A stretch of 29,641 bases of DNA from an uncultured Desulfobacterium sp. GTDB lineage: Bacteria; Desulfobacterota; Desulfobacteria; Desulfobacterales; Desulfobacteraceae. Positions 1 through 8,249 of the stretch are shown one piece after another. The stretch lies in the NCBI GenBank assembly GCA_937124525.1, contig CAKZLA010000131.1, positions 1-29,641 on the forward strand, read 5' to 3'. The notes beneath the pieces were generated by a model. That model saw nothing but the letters and a program-made list of their open reading frames with translations, made no database searches and was not told the DNA's origin. The number at the start of each line of letters is the position of its first letter. The first letter of the stretch is position 1. The position numbers and the translations under genes were made by a program.

Positions 1-216
1 GTATTATTAAATTACAAATAGCACGGAAATGCTGCTTCAAATCGGGTCAGCTACCCGCACAGGTCAAATTTTTATTTTTTTAAAAAAATGGGCCTGGTTC
101 AAAAGAGTCGTTGGGGGAGGCAGAATGCTGGGCCGTCCGTGGTAATTATAAAAACCCTACAGAAAACCCTCCGAGTCTTTAGGCAGGGTGGGTGACGCTG
201 CTGCATCCTTTTTGAA
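1..216. other. Intergenic stretch downstream of cysQ, no gene recognised
   Basis: I see no convincing coding region here. A small hairpin (arms CGGGT at 43-47 and ACCCG at 53-57) is followed after about ten bases by a T-rich run, so it could be a weak plus-strand terminator for a gene left of the window. On the minus strand, after the cysQ stop, ACCCT (189-185) can pair with AGGGT (170-166), followed by TTTCT. That is at best a weak terminator for the polysaccharide operon. Confidence 0.35.
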
Positions 217-1017
217 TCAGCTTGAAAAAAGAGAGAGGCCCTTCATAAAATCCCGATCTGGCCCCACAAAAAAGGATCCATTGAGCAGATCTGGTTTGTT
301 GTACCGAAAGGGGACCCCGTGGATATCTGTCACAATACCGCCAGCGGCGGTGACCACGGCCTGTCCAGCCCCTGTGTCCCACTCCCAGGTGGGGCCAAGC
401 CGGGGATAAAGGTCGGCCTTTCCAGCGGCCACCAGGCAGAATTTTAAAGAACTTCCCCGGCTCACAGTTTCATGGGAGGGCAGGGCGTTCAGGCATTTTG
501 TCAGGGCCTCCGAGGGGTGGGACCGACTCTGGACCACCCGGATCACATCACCGTCAACCGGGGGCACAATTTCAAGTTTTCGCTGTTTTCCCCGGGTAAT
601 TTCCCAGCATCCGGTTTCAACATCCGCCAGATACATGAGATCCAGGGCCGGGGCATAGATGACCCCGGCAATGGGGATGTGGTTTTCTATCAATGCAATG
701 TTCACGGTGAACTCATCGTTTTTCTTGACAAATTCCTTGGTGCCGTCCAGGGGGTCCACCAGCCAGAATCGGTTCCATTTTTTTCTTTCATCAAAGGATA
801 TCGTTTTTCCCTCTTCGGACAAAATGGGAATGGTGGGGTACTCTTTTTGAAGCCTGGTTGAAATGATTTCGTGGGAACGGGTGTCAGCCTGGGTCAGGGG
901 AGAATCGTCGGATTTGATATCCACAGAAAAATTCGTGGCATAGATGTCCATGATTCCTTTTCCGGCTGCCTGGGCCAACTCACTTAAAAGTTCAAGATCA
1001 ATGGGGTGCGGGATCAT
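217..1017 (-). CDS. cysQ: 3'(2'),5'-bisphosphate nucleotidase, CysQ/inositol monophosphatase family
   Basis: This 266-residue protein belongs to the Mg-dependent, Li-sensitive phosphatase family. CysQ converts adenosine 3',5'-bisphosphate (PAP) to AMP, and relatives dephosphorylate inositol phosphates. The metal-site motifs are present: SEEG near residues 67-70, DPLDGT at 88-93, and WEWDTGAGQAV around 211-221, where the final Asp (214) binds the third metal. The wording around the last motif is closer to CysQ than to SuhB. Length is normal for the family. The start ATG overlaps the stop of the upstream glycosyltransferase (ATGA), so it is the last gene of the polysaccharide operon. Its place there is odd for a housekeeping PAP phosphatase and could point to PAPS-dependent sulfation of the polymer, but no sulfotransferase is visible in the window. 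An inositol-phosphatase-like role is the alternative. Confidence 0.85.
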   Translation of the reverse strand: MIPHPIDLELLSELAQAAGKGIMDIYATNFSVDIKSDDSPLTQADTRSHEIISTRLQKEYPTIPILSEEGKTISFDERKKWNRFWLVDPLDGTKEFVKKNDEFTVNIALIENHIPIAGVIYAPALDLMYLADVETGCWEITRGKQRKLEIVPPVDGDVIRVVQSRSHPSEALTKCLNALPSHETVSRGSSLKFCLVAAGKADLYPRLGPTWEWDTGAGQAVVTAAGGIVTDIHGVPFRYNKPDLLNGSFFVGPDRDFMKGLSLFSS

Positions 1018-2303
1018 ATCTTCTCCTTGTGTTTATTATCGTGGATCATTTTTTCATACAGCGCCACCATGTCATCGGCCTTGTGGCCCCACTCATAGGT
1101 TTTTACCCGGTCAATGGCCCGGGCTGACATCTTTTCTCTTACTTCCGGATGTTCCAGGAGAAATTGGATTTTTTCGGCAAATTGCCGGATCAGGTATTCC
1201 CGGGATTTTGGTTTAATTTTCATTCCTGTCTCTTCTGTGACATATTCACCAAGGCCCGCATAATCCGGGACAATACAGGGAAGACCGCACCCCATGGCTT
1301 CCAGGGCCACGGCTCCGCCAAATTCGCGCACCGAGGGAAAGCAGAACACATCGCTCTGGGTATAATGGGTCAGGGTCTCTTTCTGGGGTATCCAGCCGGT
1401 GAAATGAACCAGGTCTTCCACCCCGGTGCTTCTGACCAGCTTTTCCAGGGCATTTTTTTCCGGCCCGTCCCCCACAATGGTGAAGGTAAGGCGTTTTTGT
1501 ACTGATTCCTGGAGTGTGGACAATGCCTTTATGGCCATGTCTGCCCCTTTATATGCCACCAGTCTCCCCACAAAGAGCAGCTTCATGGTCTTTGATGTGT
1601 GTTCTTTTGCAGTGCCTATAAATGATTCCAGGATACCATTTTCGTGGAAAAGATCAATGCGATTATCATCCATGTCAAACAGGTTCATTAACATGTTTTG
1701 TGTGTACAGGGAGCCTGAAAGGACCTTGTCAGCTGTTTGGTATGTTTTTGTGTATCCAGGGATCAGGCGGGTGAACATCCGAAGGAAATTAAAGCCGGCA
1801 AACTCCTTTCTGGCCACGGTGTCAAATCCCGGGGGAAAGGGAACCCCGCCGTTCACCGGTCCTAATAAAAAAGGCGTATTTTTACTATGATTAATCAATT
1901 TCACCGGGTATCGGGGTAAAATGGGGGTCATTACATGCACCAGATCATATTCCCCGGAATGGATGAGGGGGCCATATTTCTGGCTCACCCGATGGTTAAA
2001 CTCAGCATAGATGGGATAGGAAAGGGCATGTTGCAACGGCCAGTTCACGGCTCCCCGGTCGGTGACGATTTTAATGAGGCGGTAATATCGTTTTAGCAGA
2101 GACGATTCCCGAATATAGTCAATGGTATGCTCACCTCGCACCTTTTCCAGGGCAGATTGATTTCGTTCATGGGTCACCAGGGTTACATGGGCCCGCTTGC
2201 GTATCCCATGGTAAAAGTTATAGGACAGCAGGGGGACAGAGGCCCATTCAGGATTACATTGTTCCACAACCATTAATATTTTTATTTTTTCATGTTTCAT
2301 CAT
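1014..2303 (-). CDS. Family 4 glycosyltransferase (GT-B fold)
   Basis: This is a 429-residue cytoplasmic glycosyltransferase that probably adds one sugar to the lipid-linked repeat unit. The C-terminal half carries the typical GT4 nucleotide-sugar region: LLFVGRLVAYKG, then VGDGPEK, then the E-x7-E motif (EFGGAVALE) followed by AMGCGLP. The N-terminal half is the more variable acceptor domain. Two adjacent ATG codons are possible starts; an AAGGGGAA ribosome-binding site lies just upstream and the second ATG (2300) has the better spacing. The gene overlaps the upstream vanZ-like gene by 14 bases and cysQ by 4. The sugar specificity cannot be read from the sequence. Confidence 0.85.
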   Translation of the reverse strand: MMKHEKIKILMVVEQCNPEWASVPLLSYNFYHGIRKRAHVTLVTHERNQSALEKVRGEHTIDYIRESSLLKRYYRLIKIVTDRGAVNWPLQHALSYPIYAEFNHRVSQKYGPLIHSGEYDLVHVMTPILPRYPVKLINHSKNTPFLLGPVNGGVPFPPGFDTVARKEFAGFNFLRMFTRLIPGYTKTYQTADKVLSGSLYTQNMLMNLFDMDDNRIDLFHENGILESFIGTAKEHTSKTMKLLFVGRLVAYKGADMAIKALSTLQESVQKRLTFTIVGDGPEKNALEKLVRSTGVEDLVHFTGWIPQKETLTHYTQSDVFCFPSVREFGGAVALEAMGCGLPCIVPDYAGLGEYVTEETGMKIKPKSREYLIRQFAEKIQFLLEHPEVREKMSARAIDRVKTYEWGHKADDMVALYEKMIHDNKHKEKI

Positions 2304-2754
2304 GTTCCCCTTTTTTTGTGAGTCTGCCCGTGTGAAAGATTAGTCTGATGACCACTGCCACCATGATGCCGATAACGGTGCCAATATTATTGGCAATGAT
2401 ATCCTCTGGAGAAAAATGTCTTCCTGGTACATATCTTTGCATGAGTTCCAGTACAAAACCCAGGGCAGGCATGGAAGATGCTACGCAGAAACCAAATTTA
2501 ATGGATGAAAAAAAGGCAATGGGAAAAAATCCAAGAAATCCAAAGGTGATAAGCCGGGCAAGTTTATCAACGCCCACAATGGAATTGCCATTGGAAAGCC
2601 TTGCCTGGGGAATCAGGGAGGTAATCACAACAAAGGCAATGCCTGCCACCCACAGGAGAATAAGGGGTCTGGAGATGAGGTTTTTCCAAAGCGCGTTTTT
2701 ATTTAATCGCAGTGATAATTTTTTGGACCCGTTGCTCTTTTTTTTGATGCCCAT
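2290..2754 (-). CDS. VanZ-like small membrane protein
   Basis: The 154-residue product has a basic N-terminus (about 25 residues) followed by roughly four hydrophobic segments: about 30-48, a pair between about 70 and 105, and about 120-142. The layout, with a stretch such as LGFVLELMQRYVPGRHFSPEDIIANNIGT, is that of the VanZ-like family. The ELxQ...R...D..ANxxG pattern is the family hallmark. The biochemical role of these proteins is not settled; in polysaccharide clusters they often sit beside O-antigen ligase-like proteins. The start is supported by an AGGAAG ribosome-binding site about eight bases upstream, which means the gene overlaps the end of the wzy-like gene by 56 bases in another frame. 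Confidence 0.75.
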   Translation of the reverse strand: MGIKKKSNGSKKLSLRLNKNALWKNLISRPLILLWVAGIAFVVITSLIPQARLSNGNSIVGVDKLARLITFGFLGFFPIAFFSSIKFGFCVASSMPALGFVLELMQRYVPGRHFSPEDIIANNIGTVIGIMVAVVIRLIFHTGRLTKKGEHDET

Positions 2755-4273
2755 GTTTTCTTTCTTCCTGGTTGTTCAAGGTTTTGTCGTCTTTTGTAAG
2801 TTGAAACCGGGGACCGGAGTAGCCGGATGTCAACACAAAACGGGTTTCTGGTGCCCATGGCTTTGTTGTCCTGCTCCTGGCAGTGGGGCGGGGCACCAAA
2901 GGAGAGGGAATAAAGGCGGTCTTCTCCTCCTGGGACAGGTCTTGGTCCAGGGCCTGGTGGGATGATTTCTGGGTGATCATGCCGGTGATACCCCCGGCAA
3001 AGATGATATACATCTGGTTGACCATGGCATTGAGGGTGCAGTCAATGAGAAAAAGAAGGGGGATGATGGCAATGGCAGCACTGGGGGCAATTTCCGGCTG
3101 GGTCCAGGTTTTGGGATGGTTCTTCAGGGTGAACAAGAGCATGGGTAGGAAGAGAACAAGGGACACAGATATCAGCCCCATGAATCCACGACTTCCAAGG
3201 ATAATCACCCAGAATCCATCCGTGGTGCTCAGATCTTCCCCGGTGTCTGGATCATACACCCGGGCCCGGCCCCATCCTCCCCATCCAAAAATCGGTCTTT
3301 CCAGGGCCTTTTCCACAAGAATATTTTCATTGTCAAACCGGAAGGCCAGGGAGGCTGCCCGATCTTCACTGAATTTCTCTTTTATCAGATCAATGGCATT
3401 TTGACCGTCCCAGTACCCCGTGGACCGGGTGGAAATATAGGCCGGGGGAATTAAAAGCATCAACCAGATGACCAAGCCTGTTTTAAGTCTGGATGAGGTA
3501 AATAACGCAATGAGTCCCAGAAACATAAGCCCAATGGCCCCGGAGGACTTGCACACAATGGCGGAAAAAAGCATGACAAGGGATAACAGCCAACTGGGCA
3601 GGCCCCATTGTTTTTTGGGAAACACCCCGGTTGCCGTGCACCAGATTCCCACCAGGGCTGCCATGCACATGAAGGTGCCAAGCATGATGCCGTGCTGCAT
3701 GAAAACCATGGGCCGGTACCCTCCCCCCCGGATCACCTGGGCAAAGGAGTGCTGCATATACCCGTAAACAATGTTGTGGGCCTGGGGGCTCATGACCAGT
3801 TCAAATGCCACAAAGGGAATATAGATAAACCCACAGATAAAAAGGGCCTGGCACAGCAGACGATGGCCCTTGGGATCAGAAAAATATAAACGCCCGGCCA
3901 GGTAGGGGACCCCCCACAGGGTAAAGGTGTTAAAGCTTTCCTGGAGGCCATCCTTGACCCCAAGACCATTGAGGATGGAGGAAAACACCACGGAAAAAAG
4001 CCATATGATCATGGGATAATCCACCGGGTGCAATGAAAAATTTTCAAGTTTTTCTCCATCCATGGCTTTTATGGCAAGCATGACGCCAATTCCCGTTGCT
4101 GTCATTTTGTTATACAGAATCAAGGGAACATGGAGTTCTTCCATGGGAAGAAACAATACAGCACCAAAAAAAGTGATGATCGTAGCCTTGGCCCCTCCAT
4201 ATTTGGAAAAAAAATAGAGGCAGGCAGGAATGATCATTATAAGGGCAAGCAGACAGACAAAATTTCCTTTCAT
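2699..4273 (-). CDS. Wzy / O-antigen ligase-like polysaccharide polymerase
   Basis: This 524-residue integral membrane protein has about ten to twelve hydrophobic segments between residues 5 and 430. A large polar loop follows the middle of the protein (about residues 280-345), containing FGWGGWGRARVYDP. That topology and the ERPIFGWGG type motif are typical of the Wzy_C/O-antigen ligase family, which polymerises or transfers lipid-linked glycans at the periplasmic face. In a cluster with flippase, co-polymerase and exporter, polymerase is the likelier role. The start lies eight bases after the wzz-like stop, with GGAG of the ribosome-binding site overlapping that stop. The last ~95 residues are a hydrophilic, basic tail without membrane segments, and its coding sequence overlaps the vanZ-like gene. 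Confidence 0.75.
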   Translation of the reverse strand: MKGNFVCLLALIMIIPACLYFFSKYGGAKATIITFFGAVLFLPMEELHVPLILYNKMTATGIGVMLAIKAMDGEKLENFSLHPVDYPMIIWLFSVVFSSILNGLGVKDGLQESFNTFTLWGVPYLAGRLYFSDPKGHRLLCQALFICGFIYIPFVAFELVMSPQAHNIVYGYMQHSFAQVIRGGGYRPMVFMQHGIMLGTFMCMAALVGIWCTATGVFPKKQWGLPSWLLSLVMLFSAIVCKSSGAIGLMFLGLIALFTSSRLKTGLVIWLMLLIPPAYISTRSTGYWDGQNAIDLIKEKFSEDRAASLAFRFDNENILVEKALERPIFGWGGWGRARVYDPDTGEDLSTTDGFWVIILGSRGFMGLISVSLVLFLPMLLFTLKNHPKTWTQPEIAPSAAIAIIPLLFLIDCTLNAMVNQMYIIFAGGITGMITQKSSHQALDQDLSQEEKTAFIPSPLVPRPTARSRTTKPWAPETRFVLTSGYSGPRFQLTKDDKTLNNQEERKHGHQKKEQRVQKIITAIK

Positions 4274-4281
4274 GGCATTTT

Positions 4282-6447
4282 TTACTCCAGTGCCCGCCTG
4301 ATCCGGGTCAAGAAGGGGTGTAAAAATGAGTTTTCCATGCGTTTTTCAAATTTTCCCACATAGGGGGCTCCCCCCCAGTTCAGTACCGGAATGATGGCCG
4401 GTATCTGCTGTCGTATAAATAGTTCCGCTGTCCGTCTAAGATCTGTGTACGTAGATCGGTTACCCTGGATCACCAGAAGCAGGACATCTGAAAAAACAGT
4501 GAGATATTCGGTGAAATCGTTCTGCATCACCGGGCTGGAGTCCATGAGAATAATGTCATAATTTTTCTTGGCCATGGTGATAATCATGCCATACATCAGG
4601 GTGGCATTCTGGAATTCTTCATTTCCCGAAGCGGGCAGAATATCCACATTTCGCTCTTCATCGGTGTAGATACACTCGTTAAAATCTGCTTTGCCGCTGA
4701 GTATTTCTGCGATGCCCGGCTGGGATGGGGGGATCTCGAGCAGATTTCGAATGGCCGGGTTTGCCGTCACTGCCTCAATGATCAAAATATTGGGATGGAT
4801 TTGTCCCAGCAGATGGCTCACATTCAGGATAACCTCTGAGGTGCCGGATGTATCGTTGACGCCGTTAAAAAGGAAAACATGGGACTCATTGGTCCGATTC
4901 TCTTTGTAAATTCTCAGGGCAAGACTGCGAAGGGCTTTGGATGTCACAGAGGTGGGGGCTTCAAGGGTCACTCTGGCAAAGGGGACATGGGGCATGGCCC
5001 GGGAAATGGGCCAGGTGGAAGGATGGCCCAGGGCATGGGTGATGTTCATGGGGTTGGTGATACGATTATCCAGAAATTCCAGGACAAGACAGATAAATCC
5101 AATGAACCCAAAGGGGACAACCAGGCAGACCATGACCAGTTTTTTCGCGTTGTTCCCCGCAGGAGATCTGGGTGGCTGGGCCTTGAGTGCAAAGGAGATT
5201 CTGCTGGGGGCGTTGGCTTGTACCCCCAATTCGTTGATTCTGGACTCATATTTAAACAGCAGTTCCCGCATGTGGCGCAGTTCGGCTTGTGTCTGTTCTC
5301 CGTTAATGAGACGTTCTGAATTGACGGCCGCCTCTTCCCTGGCCACTTCCAATTGTGTTGAAATATCCTTGGCCGCCTCTTTTAAGGCATCATACCGACT
5401 CTGCTCCTTAATCAGGTTGGTGATAAGCTCATAATCTCGTTTTCCATACACCGTCATATGGGCCAGTTGACGCACCTCATCGGTCATTTTTTTTTCATAC
5501 TGGCTCATTGCTTTCATTCGTTCTTCAATGTAGGTTCTATCCGAACTCTTTTCACTCAATCCATCCAATTTTGTCCTGAGCTCCTGGAGCTGCTGATAGG
5601 TCCAGGACTGGGTGGAGTCCAGGCCCCAGTCATTGGCAACCACCTCTTCCACAAAGGATTCCATGTCCAGTCTGGATATTTTTTCCTTTTCCTGGAGTTT
5701 TTGATTATAAGCGGTTTCAACATCCATGAGCATGAGGTCTATTTTGACCTTTGCCTGTTGGAGTTGTTCGGCTCTTTTATAATAAAAATTGTACATCTCG
5801 CTGAATTCACTGGTGTGGGTTTTTTTAGCAATATCTTTTAAAGTGATAATTTTATCATCTATACTCTGTTTCAGGTCTTCCCTTTCCGATTGCAGATACT
5901 GGAGTCTATTTCGATTTTGCTGTTTTTGCTGGGAGTCCATAATGTCTTTGTAGGATTCCATGACATTGTTGAGCATCTGGGCAAGCCCGGTGCGGTGGCC
6001 TGACTGGAGCTCAAGCTCTATGAGATGGGTTCTTCGGATGGTTTTCACCGACAGCTTTTTGTGGAGCATCAGAATGCATCTTTCCAGGGGTGCCCCCGGA
6101 AAAAACAGGGCATCCCTGTGTTCCGGGACCAGCCGATTAATGGCTTCTTCCAGAACATCATAGCTTCTTAATCGGGTGGCCTGGGTCCTGGAATAGTCTG
6201 AATACTGCTGGAGAATGGAGGTGTCCTGGCCCTTTCCGATGAGGGTTTGAACCACGGGATCTATCTGGAGTTTGGCAGAGACCATGTAATAGGGTTTGAT
6301 GGCCATGAGGGCAAAGGGGATGAGCAGGGTGAAAATAAAATTACCCATCACAATGATAAGGACGGTGTATTTCCTTAAAAAACGAAAGATATCAAGGGGT
6401 TTATTCTTTTTTGTCCCGGGCAGAAGCTCTTTTGATGATATATCCAT
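4282..6447 (-). CDS. Wzz-like polysaccharide co-polymerase with degenerate tyrosine-kinase domain
   Basis: This 721-residue inner-membrane protein controls chain length or export. It has a cytoplasmic N-terminus, a membrane segment (about 28-50), a long periplasmic part rich in coiled coil (about 160-405), a second membrane segment (about 436-458) and a C-terminal cytoplasmic domain. The C-terminal domain resembles the BY-kinase/CpsD ATPase fold, but its nucleotide motifs are degraded. The P-loop position reads NGVNDTSGTSE (528-538) without the lysine, the A' motif reads LIIEAVTANP instead of an Asp-rich version, and only a Walker-B-like YDIILMDSSPV (630-640) survives. No tyrosine-rich C-terminal tail is present. 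It is therefore probably a structural co-polymerase rather than an active kinase. Twelve bases separate it from the flippase gene. Confidence 0.8.
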   Translation of the reverse strand: MDISSKELLPGTKKNKPLDIFRFLRKYTVLIIVMGNFIFTLLIPFALMAIKPYYMVSAKLQIDPVVQTLIGKGQDTSILQQYSDYSRTQATRLRSYDVLEEAINRLVPEHRDALFFPGAPLERCILMLHKKLSVKTIRRTHLIELELQSGHRTGLAQMLNNVMESYKDIMDSQQKQQNRNRLQYLQSEREDLKQSIDDKIITLKDIAKKTHTSEFSEMYNFYYKRAEQLQQAKVKIDLMLMDVETAYNQKLQEKEKISRLDMESFVEEVVANDWGLDSTQSWTYQQLQELRTKLDGLSEKSSDRTYIEERMKAMSQYEKKMTDEVRQLAHMTVYGKRDYELITNLIKEQSRYDALKEAAKDISTQLEVAREEAAVNSERLINGEQTQAELRHMRELLFKYESRINELGVQANAPSRISFALKAQPPRSPAGNNAKKLVMVCLVVPFGFIGFICLVLEFLDNRITNPMNITHALGHPSTWPISRAMPHVPFARVTLEAPTSVTSKALRSLALRIYKENRTNESHVFLFNGVNDTSGTSEVILNVSHLLGQIHPNILIIEAVTANPAIRNLLEIPPSQPGIAEILSGKADFNECIYTDEERNVDILPASGNEEFQNATLMYGMIITMAKKNYDIILMDSSPVMQNDFTEYLTVFSDVLLLVIQGNRSTYTDLRRTAELFIRQQIPAIIPVLNWGGAPYVGKFEKRMENSFLHPFLTRIRRALE

Positions 6448-6459
6448 GGCAGTATCTCG

Positions 6460-8247
6460 TTATCCCCTTAATTTTCCGGGAAGCCGACGTTTTATCATGT
6501 TCACCAGGGGGCTGGTCTCTTCACTTGTGAGAAAAAATTTCCAGAGAAGTACAATGGTCAGGGCCACATGACAAATTCCCAGGACCATGACCTCAATTCC
6601 TGCCATTATTCTTGATTGTACGGGTAAAACAATGGTCACAGCATATACGATCCCGGCCACGCCCAGGGGGCCCAGGGTGGGGAGGAGCACTGTTTTAAAA
6701 AATTGTTTAAAAGTGATGCAGAAGGCCTGGTTGGTTCTCCAGAACAAAAAGAGGCTGCCCACGGTGGAGCTTGCAAACACCCCAAGTGATGCCCCCAGGA
6801 TACCCATGAAGTGGGTGCCCATTGGAATCCACAGGAGTGCTGTCATGAGCTGAATGATAAGATATTCAAATTCTCGACCCGCTCGGTTGATACCCCGGAA
6901 TACAAGGCTGGCAGGGCCGGTGCAAAGATGAATCATGTTGGACAGGCTGATGATCACCATGACCCCCACTGCACCAAGGTATTCATCCCCCACCCAGCAG
7001 GTGATCAGGGGGGTGGCCACGGCCATTAAAAAACCAAATACGGTGGCATTGAGCATGGCCAGCAATCTCAGGCCTTTAAGGTAAAAGGCTTGAAGTTCGG
7101 TTTCAAGGAGCTGGTCTTCCTCTTTAAAACTGCGGTGAAGCCCTTTTAAAAAGGGTGTAACTGTGGCGATGATAAGCCCGATGAAGGCACACAATAACGC
7201 CGTGGGGAAGGCGTGGGTCAGGGGGTGAAATATATAGATGATGAGCACCGGCACCATGCCAAGTAATACAGATGTGATGAACAGGGAGAGGTATTTTTTA
7301 GCCCGCAGATCAACAGGTGCCAGATCCCCCCGTTTCCACTGGCCACCAAGGTAGGAGGCTGCCGGGAAAAAAGGGCCAAAGGCCGCCTGGGAGATTTTTC
7401 TACCGGTGAAGGGAAATTTTCTGCCAATCTCAAAAAGCCCTGTGCCCGCCAATCCCATGAAAGAGGCAATGACAAAACGGGCCAGGGATGCGTTGAATAT
7501 TGACAGGCCACCCAGAACTTGAACTTTGCCCACATAGACAAAAAGTTCTTTAAAGGCACCCGTATTTACGAGGGATAGCCGAAGGGAAAAACCAGGTAAT
7601 TTTTTAAAAACAAACAGGGTGCATATTAGCATCTCTGCAACGGTTTTGATGCCATAGGCATATAAAAGTCCTTTAATTCCCATGCCCAGGGGAAGAAATA
7701 TCACAATGAGGATTACCTCAAACACTGATGCCCCCACATTAACGCTTTTGGTAAAGGCGATCTCCTGGAGACCGTCCAGGATGGATCGAAATCCCCCCAT
7801 TGTGAAATCAATGCAGAACACAAGGGTGGTTCCCATGACCATGAAGCTTGCAATGGCCATGGATTCCGGTGTCACATGGAAAATGGTCAACAGCCACGGG
7901 TGGATAAAATGGATGGTGGTGTAGAAGATCAGGGCAAACAGGAGCATGAACACCATGCCCGTGGAAAATAAGCTGTTAATCCTGTCTAAGTTCTCTTGGG
8001 CATGGTATTGGGCCGTGAATTTAACGTAGGCCGTGTTGATGCCCACGGCCCCCACCGCAGCATAGGATAAAATCACAAAGCAGATGGACCAGAGGCCAAA
8101 ATCGGTGAGGGAAATATAGGTCAAAATGATGGGGGTCAAAGCAATGCGGCTTAAAAAATAGATGGCTGTGGCCACCATGCCTGCCAGGGCATTCTGTCCC
8201 GCTTTTTTCCCTATTTTTGACAGGTTTTTTTGTTGTTTTTCATCCAT
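6460..8247 (-). CDS. Wzx-like polysaccharide flippase (MOP superfamily)
   Basis: The 595-residue product is almost entirely hydrophobic, with about twelve to fourteen membrane segments starting at about residue 20. A central polar region lies at about 355-375. It resembles the polysaccharide transporter (Wzx/RfbX/MATE-like) family, which flips undecaprenyl-linked repeat units to the periplasm. It is somewhat longer than typical Wzx proteins of 400-500 residues. It begins two bases after the stop of the wza-like gene and ends 12 bases before the co-polymerase gene, so the three export genes are consecutive. I see no inserted domain that would explain the extra length; it appears spread over loops and the C-terminus. 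Confidence 0.82.
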   Translation of the reverse strand: MDEKQQKNLSKIGKKAGQNALAGMVATAIYFLSRIALTPIILTYISLTDFGLWSICFVILSYAAVGAVGINTAYVKFTAQYHAQENLDRINSLFSTGMVFMLLFALIFYTTIHFIHPWLLTIFHVTPESMAIASFMVMGTTLVFCIDFTMGGFRSILDGLQEIAFTKSVNVGASVFEVILIVIFLPLGMGIKGLLYAYGIKTVAEMLICTLFVFKKLPGFSLRLSLVNTGAFKELFVYVGKVQVLGGLSIFNASLARFVIASFMGLAGTGLFEIGRKFPFTGRKISQAAFGPFFPAASYLGGQWKRGDLAPVDLRAKKYLSLFITSVLLGMVPVLIIYIFHPLTHAFPTALLCAFIGLIIATVTPFLKGLHRSFKEEDQLLETELQAFYLKGLRLLAMLNATVFGFLMAVATPLITCWVGDEYLGAVGVMVIISLSNMIHLCTGPASLVFRGINRAGREFEYLIIQLMTALLWIPMGTHFMGILGASLGVFASSTVGSLFLFWRTNQAFCITFKQFFKTVLLPTLGPLGVAGIVYAVTIVLPVQSRIMAGIEVMVLGICHVALTIVLLWKFFLTSEETSPLVNMIKRRLPGKLRG

Positions 8248-8249
8248 TC

